Source: Phallus indusiatus (taxonomy: Eukaryota > Basidiomycota > Agaricomycetes > Phallales > Phallaceae). Taken from it: a stretch of 64,000 nucleotides of DNA. Below the pieces are notes generated by a model. It searched no databases, was not told the DNA's origin, and saw only the letters and a program-made list of their open reading frames with translations. Positions 30,914 through 42,921 of the stretch are shown here, piece by piece; the first letter of the stretch is position 1, and the number at the start of each line of letters is the position of its first letter. The DNA lies in contig JAQFWX010000007.1 in NCBI GenBank assembly GCA_027605045.1, positions 496,001-560,000 on the forward strand, in the 5' to 3' direction. The translations under genes and the position numbers were made by a program.

Positions 30914-33179
30914 CTAAAGAAGTTTGACTCGCAGGGGCATCTGTACGCCCTCCTTCTCTCGTCCTCTGATCATGGGTTTCACCGTATTCCCACCTAAACG
31001 GTAAAAGTCCAGTTGATTACCGGTATCTTCAAATTCGAAAGAGCTTATTAATGATGCCACCACAATCTTTTCAAGATAATTAAATATATCAGATTTTAGA
31101 CGCAAAGTAAGAGTGCGCTGCTCACCTTTAACTCTGCAATAGCTGGCAGGCGCAATAAGAGCCTTTTAGTAGACGATTTGAAATTTTACGAAATTGTAAA
31201 CCTACCAAATAAGCGACCAAGACAAACTTTATACCTGTCAAAATCATGAACATAATGAACAGAAACCAACGAAGGAAAAAGACGAACCCGTCCCCAAAAG
31301 TATAAAGATGCCCTTGCGCCCGAATCAGCTTCACTGGAGGTGGTAGATCACCATCTTCTGACCACCTTTCTGGACGGAAATCAGCCGTATCAGGGCCCCA
31401 AATGGACTCGTCAAAGTTGACACCATCTCTAATTGCCAATTGGATTATTTCACCAGCCTTTACGTGTACTTCCTTTTTGCCAGTTGTCGGAATTGGGAAG
31501 TGGAGAGGGATCACGTCGTCTTCCACGGCCTGTAACATGACATAACACATTAGTTTTGTGTAAAAACCTCCATTATACACAGAAAATGCGAACCATCCGA
31601 CCAATTTCTCTAAGTACGGCTTTGGTACGTAAGGTCTCGCGAATTACATTCTCAAAATACGGAAGTGCTATTCCACTCATAAGGTCCTCATAATTTGGAA
31701 AACGACCGGTTTGCGCCTGAAAGTCTTGCAATTCTTCTCGTACCCTAGTTTGAATATCGCGATGGCGAGCTAGTTCATACAGACATTCCTAATCATATTA
31801 TATCGCAAAGGTTTCCGTCAGAAGTGAGAAAGTACATACGGTTACAACGTTGGCAGTTGTTTCTGAACCCGCGAACAAAATTCCTATGATCTATTAGATG
31901 CAATGTCAATATATCACTCGCTTAAAAGCGAAAGTAACCCTTACCTGGGCTATCGCCTCTTCCTTATTGATATTCGATCCATCTGCGTATTTTTCTTTCG
32001 CTGGAAACATACGATTCATGGACAAGTGTGCTTCAAATGTTAAAAGTCGAGTTACCTAACGCATCTAGTACTTTGGCGTGCATTCCTGCACCCTCTTTTC
32101 CCGCCCACACCTCTTCAGCAATTTTCCGAAATTCCGATCGCAAGTTATTTGTATATGTCTTGAGGGGATTAGGAAGTAACCAAAGGGAAGGAAAGATTGA
32201 AGCTAGCCCTTCAATTAGAATGGCGAAATAATTGGCTGTTGGTGAATTCGTGATTTCGTGTAGCAAAGAAGGTATACGTCCTTCGCTGGCGCTGATATTA
32301 TGCATAAACATGGTCATGCTGATAGCATCCAATCTAGATAGCAGAATAGGAAACGAAGGAGGAGTAAATAAAAAGATGAACGAACGCTAGCATGTGAATA
32401 TTCGGAGCAATGTCAATGATGCCATCGTCAGTCTTGTCCAATAACTCTCCATATTGTATTTTCAGCTGGAATGATATGAGCGATAACATTTGATTCATTA
32501 GGAGTAACTGCTATACCAACATTTTCAACCAAATCGTAGAACACATGGGAAACTTCCTGCACAGATTGAAGCCTTTCATACCAATCATTAGTCTCAGTCG
32601 CTAATCAGCACGGGGCTCTCGACGCACGTAAACGCTGCGCCAAGAGACTTTGTCATTCTCTTGTGCTCTTCCCTAAACACAAACATCGTCAAGGGAGTTC
32701 CAAAACAAACGTCAGTTGTACATGCCTTCAGCACAAAACAGTCCCTTTCCGAACTTCAAACGTTGTCAGTACATTCCAGGTGGACCTGATCATATGTACT
32801 TACAAATAACTCCAGGACTTTTCGATCACTATCCGCTCGTACATAATTCTTGCCTTGAAGAACATGATTGACCCCTCTAGGATCGCTCAACATCAACCAT
32901 GGCTCCTAATGAAACGTCACGAAGTCGACACAAAGGAACCATTTTGGGAAAGCTTACGTAGAGTGGGCCTCTTATTTTATATGCCCGTCCATAGGCTTTT
33001 GTCCATTGAACCATTATTGTTCCCATTCGCGCTCGCTCCAACTCCAAGATGTTGCCTACAAGAATGCTTGGAACGGGTGGGCCGGGGATGTCGCTCAGTC
33101 TTCTGACGGTGTTGCGGTACCATTGTATCAGAGCAGCTAGAGCACTAGTAGAAAAAAGAAAAAGAATTGAAATAATCAT
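30914..33179 (-). CDS. Cytochrome P450 monooxygenase
   Basis: Fourteen exons, 514 residues. In coding order they are: 33179-32958, 32905-32804, 32753-32722, 32672-32628, 32572-32521, 32465-32386, 32333-32056, 32000-31945, 31890-31840, 31788-31594, 31529-31288, 31234-31206, 31133-31126, 31066-30914. An N-terminal membrane anchor is followed by a proline-rich hinge (IPGPPVPS). The I-helix has AGSETT (296-301), the K-helix ETLR (357-360), and the PERF-like FRPERW is present. The heme loop FGDGYKVCLG has its Cys ligand at 456, with Lys where Arg is more usual. P450s insert oxygen into lipophilic substrates using a reductase partner at the ER. Exon 13 is only 8 nt. A TATA box precedes it. All hallmark residues are present, so it should be functional. 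Substrate unknown. Confidence 0.93.
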
Positions 33180-33240
33180 ATGTAGATCAAGAGTTGAGAT
33201 GAGCGTATAAAGAATGTATGAGTAACGCGCTTGAACTCGG

Positions 33241-33249
33241 TTTTATATA
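33241..33249 (-). promoter_or_regulatory. TATA box of the P450 gene
   Basis: TATATAAAA on the minus strand about 62-70 bp before the ATG at 33179. Confidence 0.55.
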
Positions 33250-33500
33250 TGATCATGTCGCGGTGATCAAAGCCGTGCAGGAGGCTCAAGCTATGCGCGG
33301 ACTTTGTGTCATACGCTCGGATTCTGCCGGAAAATGAAAATTGAACCAGTTAACCCTGTCTTGACTCTCGACTCTCTGACTCATTCAAAGTGTTTTTCCC
33401 AACTCATTGACAATGAACTGGTTTTGGTGAATCTCCCCATCAGACACTGCATATTAACGACCTAGCTGTGTCACCAAAATCCTTAACGGTCGATTGAGGT

Positions 33501-33554
33501 CGATCAGGCTCATTAGGGCCGTCAGACTAGGTTTTGTCTGACGGCCCGATCAGG
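33501..33554. repeat. Perfect 12-bp hairpin flanked by CGATCAGG direct repeats
   Basis: GGGCCGTCAGAC at 33516-33527 and its exact reverse complement at 33536-33547 are separated by 8 bases. CGATCAGG occurs just outside each side (33501-33508 and 33547-33554). The unit is not coding and no transposase gene is near. It may be a footprint of a very small non-autonomous element or a structured operator. Confidence 0.55.
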
Positions 33555-34412
33555 TTAACAAAGCTGACGGACACGATCAGGGCAGTGTGAACTGAGCGAG
33601 TCAAATCGATTGTTGAGTTCATGGTTGACTTCTTTTGGACTAAATTTTCGAGTATATTTATACCAACTCTGTAAGATAAATAAGATTCGTGCGTCCGTAA
33701 TTATCACAAGTAGCTGTAGTTTTGAAGTACCTGTGTAAAAAATATATACCGCTAATCTTTGAACCCTAACCTCCAAAGCCCTGATTCCTCTAAACACCCT
33801 AATAAACCCTAAATGTCACATAAAATGCACTTATGTGAATCCTATCTTACAGAATTGGCATCACCTCCTGAGAAAGCTTTATTTTGATTCTTGATCCATG
33901 TATGATAATAACTACATTTTTCTTGCAAACCAGAATGATGGCTCAATTGAGCCCTATTGATCTGGCGGCGGTCTACCGTCAGAACTCGATCAGGTTGGTT
34001 CAGGTCATCATCCGACTCAGGCGTCGTAGGGCTCCATCGAGAGTTGGGGATTTTTGTGACAGGTTCATTGAAAATGCATCGCTGACCGATACGATTTGAT
34101 TTATATGATAATGTCCCAAGAAAGTATTAGAATCATGTGGGCAGTCTCACATGACTCGTTATACTCTTCCCTTAGGTCTGAATAACATCAGTACTAATAT
34201 TAAATATCCTGCATAATGATTTCATCCTGCACAGACCATATTAGATAGTATCTAGTATTCAACCTGTACATACACTTCTCCTCGTCAGGTTATACCACTC
34301 CTACTTAGAGATCTCTGAGTTGCAACTTTACTACTCAGACATTAAGTCTTCATAGACTCTCGAAGTATAAGCTGACCTCTAACAGAAAGTACATAATCAT
34401 AAATAGCCATAT

Positions 34413-35302
34413 CTACTTCATCCCACCCAATTTCCTTAGGTACGTATTCCTAACGACCCGGCCGTCGTACTCAACACCCTCTTGCTCTGGTAACGGTCTG
34501 CCATCTCCAGTAGCAAGTATCGTCAAAGCTTTCGCCAAAGGCATGGTCCCAATGTGTAGCGATTTGACGAAATTTCCAAGAAGAACACCCATAGAAGACG
34601 AAAAAACTCGTTTGTGCAACTTCTCCCGGTCTTGACGAAGATTCTTTCCTTGAGGGTCTATAAACCCAGGCCTGGTCGCGTAAATATTCATATGCGGTAT
34701 ATTTAGAGCAAGCTCGAGAAGCTCTCTTTCTGTCTTCCCTTTGGTCTTTGCGAAAATTTGCGATGAACGCTCAGTTTGGTCAGCCTGAAATAGACAGATT
34801 AGTATAAGTGTATGGAATAGACATATTCACTTACGCCTTCTCCGGAAACGTAAACAAAATTAAAGGATGAACTTGCCAAATTTGAGAAAGCTCGAACTGC
34901 CGCGAGGGGATAATCATATGTTATCTAATTCATTTAATTATAGAGGTGTTGAACTGAAAAGAAAGGAGGGAGCTGCTACTTTGACATATTCTCTTCGAGG
35001 ACGGTTATTAATTAATAGCTATTCTATGATGAGAAGCAGATTACTCACTCCTTAGTAACCAAAGTCTGACTTATTCCTAATGCCCAGATACAAGCAGTTG
35101 CACCTTTGAGTTGTTCCAAAACTCTCGTAGGGTATTCAGCAAAGTTCTCGTGAAGAATTACATAAACCTTTTCTTGTCCCTCTGCCTGAGCAACCGGTCT
35201 GCGCGAAAGCACGCTTATACGAGTGATTTTGGGTTCGGAAAGACAGTATCTGAGTACAGCTGAGCCACAAGTTCCTGTTGCTCCAGTGAGAATAATATGC
35301 AT
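34413..35302 (-). CDS. NAD(P)-binding Rossmann protein (atypical SDR / epimerase-like)
   Basis: Four exons in coding order 35302-35049, 34992-34980, 34924-34835 and 34784-34413, 242 residues. Exon 2 is only 13 nt. The N-terminus MHIILTGATGTCGSAV is a dinucleotide-binding loop. The middle carries FVYVSGEGADQT and a K-T-K-G-K-TE helix typical of small atypical SDRs related to NmrA/HTATIP2-like proteins. A P-G-F-x-D-P segment follows. The usual catalytic YxxxK pair is not evident, so it may be a regulator or a reductase with another mechanism. The frame across the 13-nt exon gives EEYVKITYDY, which fits the family well and supports the splice choice. It lies between the P450 and hydrolase 2 on the same strand. 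Confidence 0.85.
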
Positions 35303-35989
35303 CTGTTGAACTTGAGCAATGATAGCGTATAAATGAAATGAAAGAGGTGAAGATTGCGCGCCTAACGTTGCGGCGCACGATGCCCTTTAATCTTCTCTCA
35401 AAAGCCGAGACTATCAATTATAACTGGCTTTCCTCGGAGGGGCGCGTTGAATAGGGATATGCCGCCGCGGCTTCGAAACTTCAACCCTCAATGTTACAGT
35501 GCCATTAATGGCAGATTCACCGTCCAATCACTAAACCTCAAAACTATTTCTCGCCAAGATGTATTTTATCATGGTGACAAAGATTTTCCAGCCAAGGTTT
35601 TCAGATCTTTTACACAACTTACTTTAAAACTTAACGTTCAAACTTGGCGCGTGCCAATCGCTTGGATAGTGCTAATCTCCGACGGGCGTAGACGGGCTGT
35701 CTACGCAAGCCCGAGAAAGATCCGCCGCTAGCATAATATAACTTCCGATCCGTTGTGGAAAGATCAGCACAGCATCCTCGTAATTATTGCTTTTGAGACA
35801 AGCGACCCGCTCAAAGCTCAAAGCTCTCCAAAATGTAATTCCATAGCGCCTGCCTTTTGGCGTTTTATTCGACATGCTGCATCCCTGATAGACAACCTTC
35901 ATGAATTGTTAGCATTGAAATCCAGGATAGATATAATATTATTTATCTGTCGTATAAATTTGAGTTAACTAATTAAGATATAAGCTTTT
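35303..35989. other. Spacer between the SDR-like gene and hydrolase 2
   Basis: Upstream region of the SDR-like gene; no coding signal seen. Confidence 0.5.
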
Positions 35990-38778
35990 TCAGTGTAGCT
36001 CCGCAGATACCACAGTAATATTGGGAGGAAATAACGCTTGATCGGTGGGGCAAACAATGCCATTCACGGGTAGCTGTCCGATGTACATGAGCAAATTGAG
36101 CTGAGAGCATAAACCAAACCAAAACATACAGCTCCAGCGAAGAAATATTCCTTAACAATAGATTGGGTGCAGTCCGAATTCATGGCAATAGAAGTATGCT
36201 ATGTAAAAACATTAAACAGGCCGTTTTCTCAGAAATTCTAAGAAATTGCTTACTCCAAAGCCGTCCTGCTTAACTAGACGAGCACTTGATCCGAGTAGAT
36301 TGGCGATCTTTTGCGCACCGATGAATGGTGTAACAGGATCAGCCTAAGTTGCAGCGGTCAGAACTACTTTAGCAGAAAAGAGGACATAATCTTACTTCAT
36401 TGCCTATGACAAGAATGGGAAACGCTAACTCATGATTGAAAGGTCCAGTGAACCTCTCGGAGGCACGTATAGGGAATCGATGACAGAAGGACGGAGGCTG
36501 CGTGATAGAACTATCTCAGACCATGGTACAGCCCACGTTTCATCACAAACAAAGGTACCTGATTAGCCAAAACCTCACCGACTAAACCAAATACATTGTC
36601 AAAAAAAGAAAGTACTTCTTTTGGGTACTTACAAATCGGAGAAATTTGTTGAGTCACATTAACCAAAACTTCAAAAAGCAGCTGGGTGGTGATTTCGGGC
36701 TGGTCAATGCTATCTACACAAGTAATAGCAAGTTCGCTATCGAGGACGGCTTGTTACATCCAATTTCCAAATCAATTATTAAGAACTGCCAAGGATGACT
36801 GACCTAATAAATGAGGCCACGGTTGGATCTATAATTGCATCGGAGCTAGGAGGTATACCTCTTTTTGAAAATGATCTTCGGAGACTTGTTGAATTCGATA
36901 CGAGGGAGGAGGCTTCAGCTTCCAAAGTCGACGCAAATAGCTCTACTTCCGGAATACCGGTACTAAACCAGAGAGTTGGGAAAAACATAAGCTCCCATAA
37001 GGAATCTGCGACGGTATTTTAGAACTTATTGGTGAATACTGGAAAACTCGCGTCATACTTCTACCCTCAAAAGATGTCACATTGTTTAACCCCTGTTTAG
37101 TGAGATTATACGCAGTCTATGAAAGAAAAGGGGTATCATCAGGGTATAGCAGATGGACGGTCATACAGAGTTACCCACATTAATCAAATCCTGGAACTGA
37201 GAAAATATCTCCGGACCAGTTGAACCAGCTTGCGCGATAGAACAATTAGCGGGGCCAGCTTCAGCGCAGTTCTCAGCGAAACCCAGTAACGCTGCTTCTG
37301 CATCATTCAAGGTGACTGAAGGAAATATAATGCGAGAATAAGTGAAGCAGTGTCATGATTTACATACCAAACGCTTGCTATGGAAGCCATGATGTAAGTA
37401 CACATTGGACAAAACTAAATGTTCTTACAGCGACTGTAGGTTCCGTAGCCCAACTATAAATTCTAAGCTGAGAAGCTCAACGCTTCGAGCTCAACATGTT
37501 GGCATACCGAACTACGTCAACGACTCCATCCAAAATTACTCGACCAACACGCTTTGAGATCCCAAGGCGACGGTCAGTCAGATAAACGTTTAACCAGTGA
37601 AACCACATACCTGAGGAAACACTAGAGATACGTAATTTATGATTAGTCTCACGAACCGTCAACGAAGACATACGAACTTACGATTTACGAAATAATTCCC
37701 GATTATAGTTCCGTAACTAGTAGCCAGAGGCACATATTAAACTTTCGTTTAAATTACTTCACAAAAGAAAACGAACCTGAAACCCCAGAAGTTCAACGGA
37801 CTACCAGGCTCCTCAATACAATCCCAAATAGATACCATATCTTGAACGTTCGACATCTATTCGTTTTTTCAGTATTGTCACGTGTGTATCTATACATTTC
37901 GAGATGGATTTTACCGTTCCGACATATTGCAGGAAGTCACCATTGGTCTCCAGGCACTTCTGACCGGTTTTTACGATAATATCATCTGTTTGAGGAACTT
38001 TGGAGAAAAAAGATATCAAGTCATCTTCGTTTGTGAAATTGCCAAAGGCCTCGACGCCGTTGTTGATTATGGTATCACCAAAGAAGTCTTGAAAAGACTC
38101 AGGAGTTGAAAAGCCACAGGTGATAAGGGGCCTGGAAAGTCATTATGAGAACTCATATAATGATTATAATTTGATTTTTACCTCGAGTGGTTTACTCCAC
38201 GGGGATCCCAACCTTATAAACGTATTTGTCAATTCGGGTTCTTTTCAGACAGAAACAGAAATTTACTAATAATATCAAATTTCCCATCTGTGACGTTGCT
38301 GATCAGGTCTCCACCTCGTGTTATGAGAAAATCTACACCACTACTTCCCGGACCGCCTATTTAAAAGTTTTTTTACGTTCCCCAGATTAGCCGGAAATAA
38401 AAGCGTGAAATATATACCGGGATTCGTCAAAATAGACCCTTGGCGACTGGAACTTTGACTCTTGAGGCGAGCTAGTCCTAAGGTGGCAGTCCCTTTGTGG
38501 GGATCTTGATAATCCAACGGTACCTATTCAAAGAATTAGACGAAACACGTTGTCACGAAGGAAATAATTTACATTGAATGAGGCGCAGTCGAAGCGTGCG
38601 GCGTTCGGACAAGGGCTCCAAACTATGGGGGAGATGCACTACTTTCGCATTAGGAATGTGTAAGCTCGGGAATGGAAAGCAGAAAAACAACTCTGACTTC
38701 CGGTTTTATGGGTGTCGCGATGGCCTTGTGGGCGATGAGAAATCCTCCAACGAAAGTTAGTTTCAAAAAGTTGAACAT
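35990..38778 (-). CDS. Secreted alpha/beta-hydrolase with TAP-like C-terminal domain, copy 2
   Basis: Twenty-one exons from 38778 to 35990, 554 residues. In coding order they are: 38778-38698, 38638-38573, 38523-38418, 38356-38267, 38212-38182, 38131-37915, 37856-37777, 37716-37682, 37621-37611, 37551-37508, 37453-37429, 37377-37368, 37315-37179, 37116-37059, 37005-36804, 36736-36633, 36581-36559, 36497-36396, 36343-36254, 36198-36130, 36073-35990. Most exons have the same length as in copy 1; exon 15 carries 21 extra nt (SLRRSFSK-type insert) and exon 2 is 9 nt shorter. The triad is Ser224 (WGFSYG), Asp476 (GNEADPVTPF) and His505. A signal peptide fills exon 1. The same 11- and 10-nt exons are kept. 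It is probably a secreted esterase/peptidase-like enzyme of the S33 type. Here intron 2 has a normal GTAAAT donor. Confidence 0.9.
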
Positions 38779-41580
38779 GATGATGAATGAGAGACGAAAG
38801 AAATAGTTAAAGACTTGTCAAAAAAAAAGATGGTTGCTTTTTTAAGCAAAACGCAGAGACTAATGGATCAAATGGCCATCAAAAAGACGTCACGGATAGA
38901 AACCATTTGTTGTTCGTCGCAATTTGCGACTAATCATTAATGATGAATGATCACAAAGCGAATATCCATTTTAATTCGACTCAAACGTATAAGGCATCGC
39001 CAAACTTGACATAAATTCTCTTCAGCTTGTTCCCTAGATAAAGCCGTGGTCCGCAAAAAGATGGCCGATGATACGACAATGCGAACTCCTGTCCCGAAAA
39101 CAAATGTCCTAAAGAGTCCAGCAGTCTAACAGGTGGTTCCTGAAGTTTCTTTTGGGTAGCGGCGCCGCCAAAGTGAAAAACGAGCAAAATTATCCCTCAA
39201 CAGCACCACAACTTGTGAATCATTTCTGGATGCCTTGAGATGATCGCAGCAGATATTCATTTTTATAGGATAACATGTCTTGAAAGTTGACGAGTAGAGC
39301 GGTGATGAAAAATCAACTCTTTGGAACGGGATGCATCCGTTTGGTTGACGAATGATTAGAGCGAGTAGCGATTGAAGTAGCAAAAATGGCGGTACTGTGA
39401 CAATGCCATGTGACATGTTTTTCGTCTGTCGATATTGTCTGCGTCTGCTTTTGTGTTTGCGCCTAATCCTATTTTCTGACCTTGAATTACGCTTTACTCT
39501 CTTCATCAAAGACACCACTTATCCATACAAATAGTCATATCATCTTTCCAAACGGAGAATCGAACACATGTTCAATCATGGAGTCGAACATTGATTGCAC
39601 ATAATAGATTTAAGGGTCAGCGGCTTAGTGATGACGAAGATGAGGCTGAGGTTAGGCCAGATAAGAGCGGTACACCGATGAGGGTAGATGTAGTTGCGAG
39701 CGCGAAGTCGACAATGAAGACGAAAGCGGCGGTGGGATTTGACTTTTTGACTTCGAGATCGTGAAATGCGATTAGAAGAGGTTGACTTGGCCTTGGTGCG
39801 GGTAGTTCAAGATTCTTTCAGATTCTGAAACAGCCCATAACTCTTTCAGGCTTTGTTGTTGTCCCCTTCCGCCACCAGCCGCGATCGAACACATCCTTCA
39901 ATCAATGATAACTGTTACGCTATAACGCACATAATCAATATCACTCCTGAGCTTCCTCGGAAATTCGGAATATTCAATAAAGGTCTGTACGTCAGATCAG
40001 AACTGAAAGCGGTTATGAGGAGGACTATCAATAAGCTTTGCAAAAGATGGTCTGTGAAAAATTGGTTTACAAATGATGGATTGGGTAGAAGGTCGCCATC
40101 GGTTGGAGAAGGGTGTTCGCTATTTCTGTCGAAATTAAGTTCATTAGCTGAGTCAGATTTATGTTAACAGGTCATATGCGTTGTTGGGGAAAGTCCTCAG
40201 TATCATGGGTTGATTCTCTTTTTGACCTCGCATTCGAGTTCGGGTTATGTTTCTTTGACCATTAAAAGCCCCACTTATAGTGTACGTTGTTATTCCCTGG
40301 TTTCGGTTTGACTATGTTGGCCATGTATGAACACACCACAGCTGCCGTGCCGCGTGACAGCTCCCGCATGGTGAACCTGTCTCCTGTCTCGTAATCTGTC
40401 CCACTATGCCTCGTTTGACTCCCTGTAGCTCCTGACCGTTTTTTACGCGACAGAAATTTCATGTTCAAGTTAAAGTTTTCTTTCAAATCTCCCGATCCTT
40501 GCCGTATTGCCGTGCTATGTTCAGAGTCAGTTACGAGTTTGCAAAGTATTCTAATAGATTGCTGATTATCTGTGATTATCAGTTGGCTCGGGCCGTAGTA
40601 ACTAAGCGAGATATTGCCATCTCCGTTGCTATATGGCTATATTTAGCTTTCGGACAAAGGGCTTCGCAGGACCTCTACGGACGTCAACTTGAAGGGCGGA
40701 GTGACGAAATTTCTCTACGGCTCCTTTCGTGGTATCCGATCGTCTGAATTCTCCCAGCCCACCGACGGTAATCTTACGCCGGACGCCGCCGTGCAAAGTC
40801 AGCGTACAACAATCCTTACATGAACCCTTTATAAACTTGTGCCGTCATCCATGATATTTCGCTTCTATTCTTCCTGGTAAACTGAAGTCCTCATATATGG
40901 AATTTTGTGAGTTGTAAGCAGTACCGTGAATGTTAAGCATCTCAACGACAAATCTTAGCCAGGGCTGAAATGTTGACGCACCTTGTAATACCAACTTGTG
41001 CCTTATCGTCATTTCCGCATGTATTTTGGAGATTCGTTAACCCGCCAGCATATCTCGATATTTGGAAACATGTGGTGAGAAGCAAACCACCAACCACATG
41101 ATGAGTTTTTAATAGAAAAAGATTCCACGGCGCTCGCCGTTGCTCATCGAGCATAGTCTCAAGAAAGGCGGATCGATTCACTACAGAATTTTTATTCTGA
41201 GTGGAAAATTATGACAGAAAGTTGCTGAGACGACATAATTCTCAGGACTGACGTTTAGTATCTAATCAAGGTATCTAATTTCTCAGTGTATATCAATCCG
41301 GGGACCTAAATTACTTAACGCTTAAGGTACAGAATCTAGATCTTCATTCAACCCTGCATAAAAAAAACGAAAACAGCCGTGATCAGCCACGAAGTGCGTA
41401 AGGAACAATCAGCTCATGGATTCGGAATTGTTCGTATCTCAATTTTCAGCGCCTGAGTGATACTACAGACTATTTAATGACATAGTCCGTCGGCAGGTTT
41501 ACTCTTCACCTCTATTCCCTTCTAGCGATTTGAAAGGCAGTGTCTATAGTTCTTTCTATTGTCATTCTATTGTCAAACCT
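38779..41580. other. 2.8-kb gene-poor region
   Basis: Several open frames exist (for example minus 39518-39126 and plus 39853-40167) but none has splice context, family motifs or matching neighbours. No gene is called. Confidence 0.45.
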
Positions 41581-41791
41581 ATGAAGTTCTTCTCTTTCGT
41601 CGCTATCCTCACTGCCACTTTATTGGCTGGAGTGGCTTCCGCTGCTCCTCTCGAACATTCAGATCCCGTCACTAGTACGCCAGACGCAGGGTATGTCACT
41701 TTCAATATTTCACCTGTAATATTTTCTGATTTTTGTCGTTAGATCTGGCTGTAAAGATGTTGGAGGATGTGTAGGCATTCTAGTAGTATAA
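41581..41791 (+). CDS. Small secreted protein, 52 residues
   Basis: Two exons, 41581-41690 and 41743-41791, with a 52-bp GTATGT..TTAG intron. The first 22 residues (MKFFSFVAILTATLLAGVASA) form a textbook signal peptide with an A-x-A cleavage site. The mature part is about 30 residues, ends SGCKDVGGCVGILVV and has two Cys, enough for one disulphide. It lacks the C-terminal CaaX box of basidiomycete mating pheromones. Tiny secreted proteins of this kind are common in mushrooms and often fruiting- or interaction-related, but this one resembles nothing I can name. It is probably real because signal peptide, intron and stop all fit. Confidence 0.65.
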
Positions 41792-42484
41792 AACAAACGC
41801 CAGTGGTTGTCCGGTAGGTTTGGATGATTTTGTTTTCGCTATGGAATGGTTTATGAAGTTTTATAGTTTATCCCTTTATTTTCTTTGGCTATACATTTGA
41901 TCACTATGTTTATGGTTATTCTTGACTATTATAGTGTATGGTGATTATTGCTATTGGAATTACATAATTTTAATTTTGGAGATTCGATATAGCCTCGTAT
42001 GGATGTTTAATATATCAATGTATATCCGTATAAAAGTAATTCAAGTTGATTTCGGTTATGTTTAGCGTAGCGAGTAATCGGCAACTTGAAAACAGTCAAG
42101 CTATCGTCTCGTAGAGTTGTATTTGGCTAGTTCGGTAATTATATTGGGACCTATTACGTAGACAGGTGTTGAGAAAACCTGCATGATTGCTTATGAAAAG
42201 CCAACTTGAGACAAGACGTGCTATAGCAGATATTGGCCAAATTTGAAGTTGATTTGAAGGTGAAAGATATATGAAAGCTGGGTTTGGATAATGACTTCTC
42301 TCCATACGACCTGATATGACTAAATAGAGCGAACCCTTCATGTAGAGAGTACTACACTCCTAATCCAAAGGCTTTATACCTCATAAGCGTTTCCGCTTTA
42401 ACGGGTGACAAAAAGTTGGCCGCGAAGCCAGTAAGTTACACGCGTACGGGCGCCTCACAATTCAGGAGCCTCGCGACTCTTCCC
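41792..42484. other. Intergenic before the duplicated block
   Basis: AT-rich spacer. Similarity to the second copy of the HSP20 block starts near its end. No gene seen. Confidence 0.45.
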
Positions 42485-42716
42485 AAGCCCATCTATGTAT
42501 ATCTCGTTTTTGGTTTCAAGAAACCTTCTCTAAATATGCAAAGATGCTTCGCATTTAGATCATGTTCCTAGCCTGTTGGCACTGTCTACGCTTTTGATGT
42601 GTACGACTTCACCTACTGGCCCGATTTTATGAAATTACTAGGTTCGCATCCTCAATCAGGGAAAAGAAGAAATATTCGGGAATTTGAACCAACGGGAAAT
42701 TTTCAGGATATTGGTG

Positions 42717-42729
42717 GAACATTCTCGAG
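42717..42729 (+). promoter_or_regulatory. Heat-shock element 1 upstream of HSP20
   Basis: GAAcaTTCtcGAG matches the nGAAnnTTCnnGA- pattern bound by heat-shock factor, about 200 bp before the HSP20 ATG. Confidence 0.6.
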
Positions 42730-42799
42730 ATGGACGGTACGGTGGAGACTTGGGATGGAAAGATGGAAAGACGAGGAAATATTGTTTCGGCATTCGCCG

Positions 42800-42811
42800 G
42801 AATTTTCTAGA
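42800..42811 (+). promoter_or_regulatory. Heat-shock element 2 upstream of HSP20
   Basis: GAAttTTCtaGA fits the GAAnnTTCnnGA pattern and lies about 30 bp before the TATA box. Confidence 0.6.
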
Positions 42812-42839
42812 TGACTATGATAGGGCCTTCAGAAATTTG

Positions 42840-42847
42840 TATAAAAA
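42840..42847 (+). promoter_or_regulatory. TATA box of HSP20
   Basis: TATAAAAA 75-82 bp before the ATG at 42922. In the pseudogene copy the same place reads TACAAAGA. Confidence 0.65.
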
Positions 42848-42921
42848 GGCCGAGATTGTTGCTGAACGACAATAAGACAAGCTGAAAAAAACCACTAAAC
42901 ACTTCTCTAGATCTTCAAATA

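Larger units (their letters stand above)
33180..34412. other. 1.2-kb spacer with a hairpin
   Basis: Contains the P450 promoter, a perfect inverted repeat at 33516-33547 and scattered CCCTAA-type words at 33765-33812. No gene recognised. Confidence 0.5.

Noticed and set aside
39126..39518. 130-codon minus-strand frame
   Set aside because: Basic low-complexity start, no family features, no splice context.
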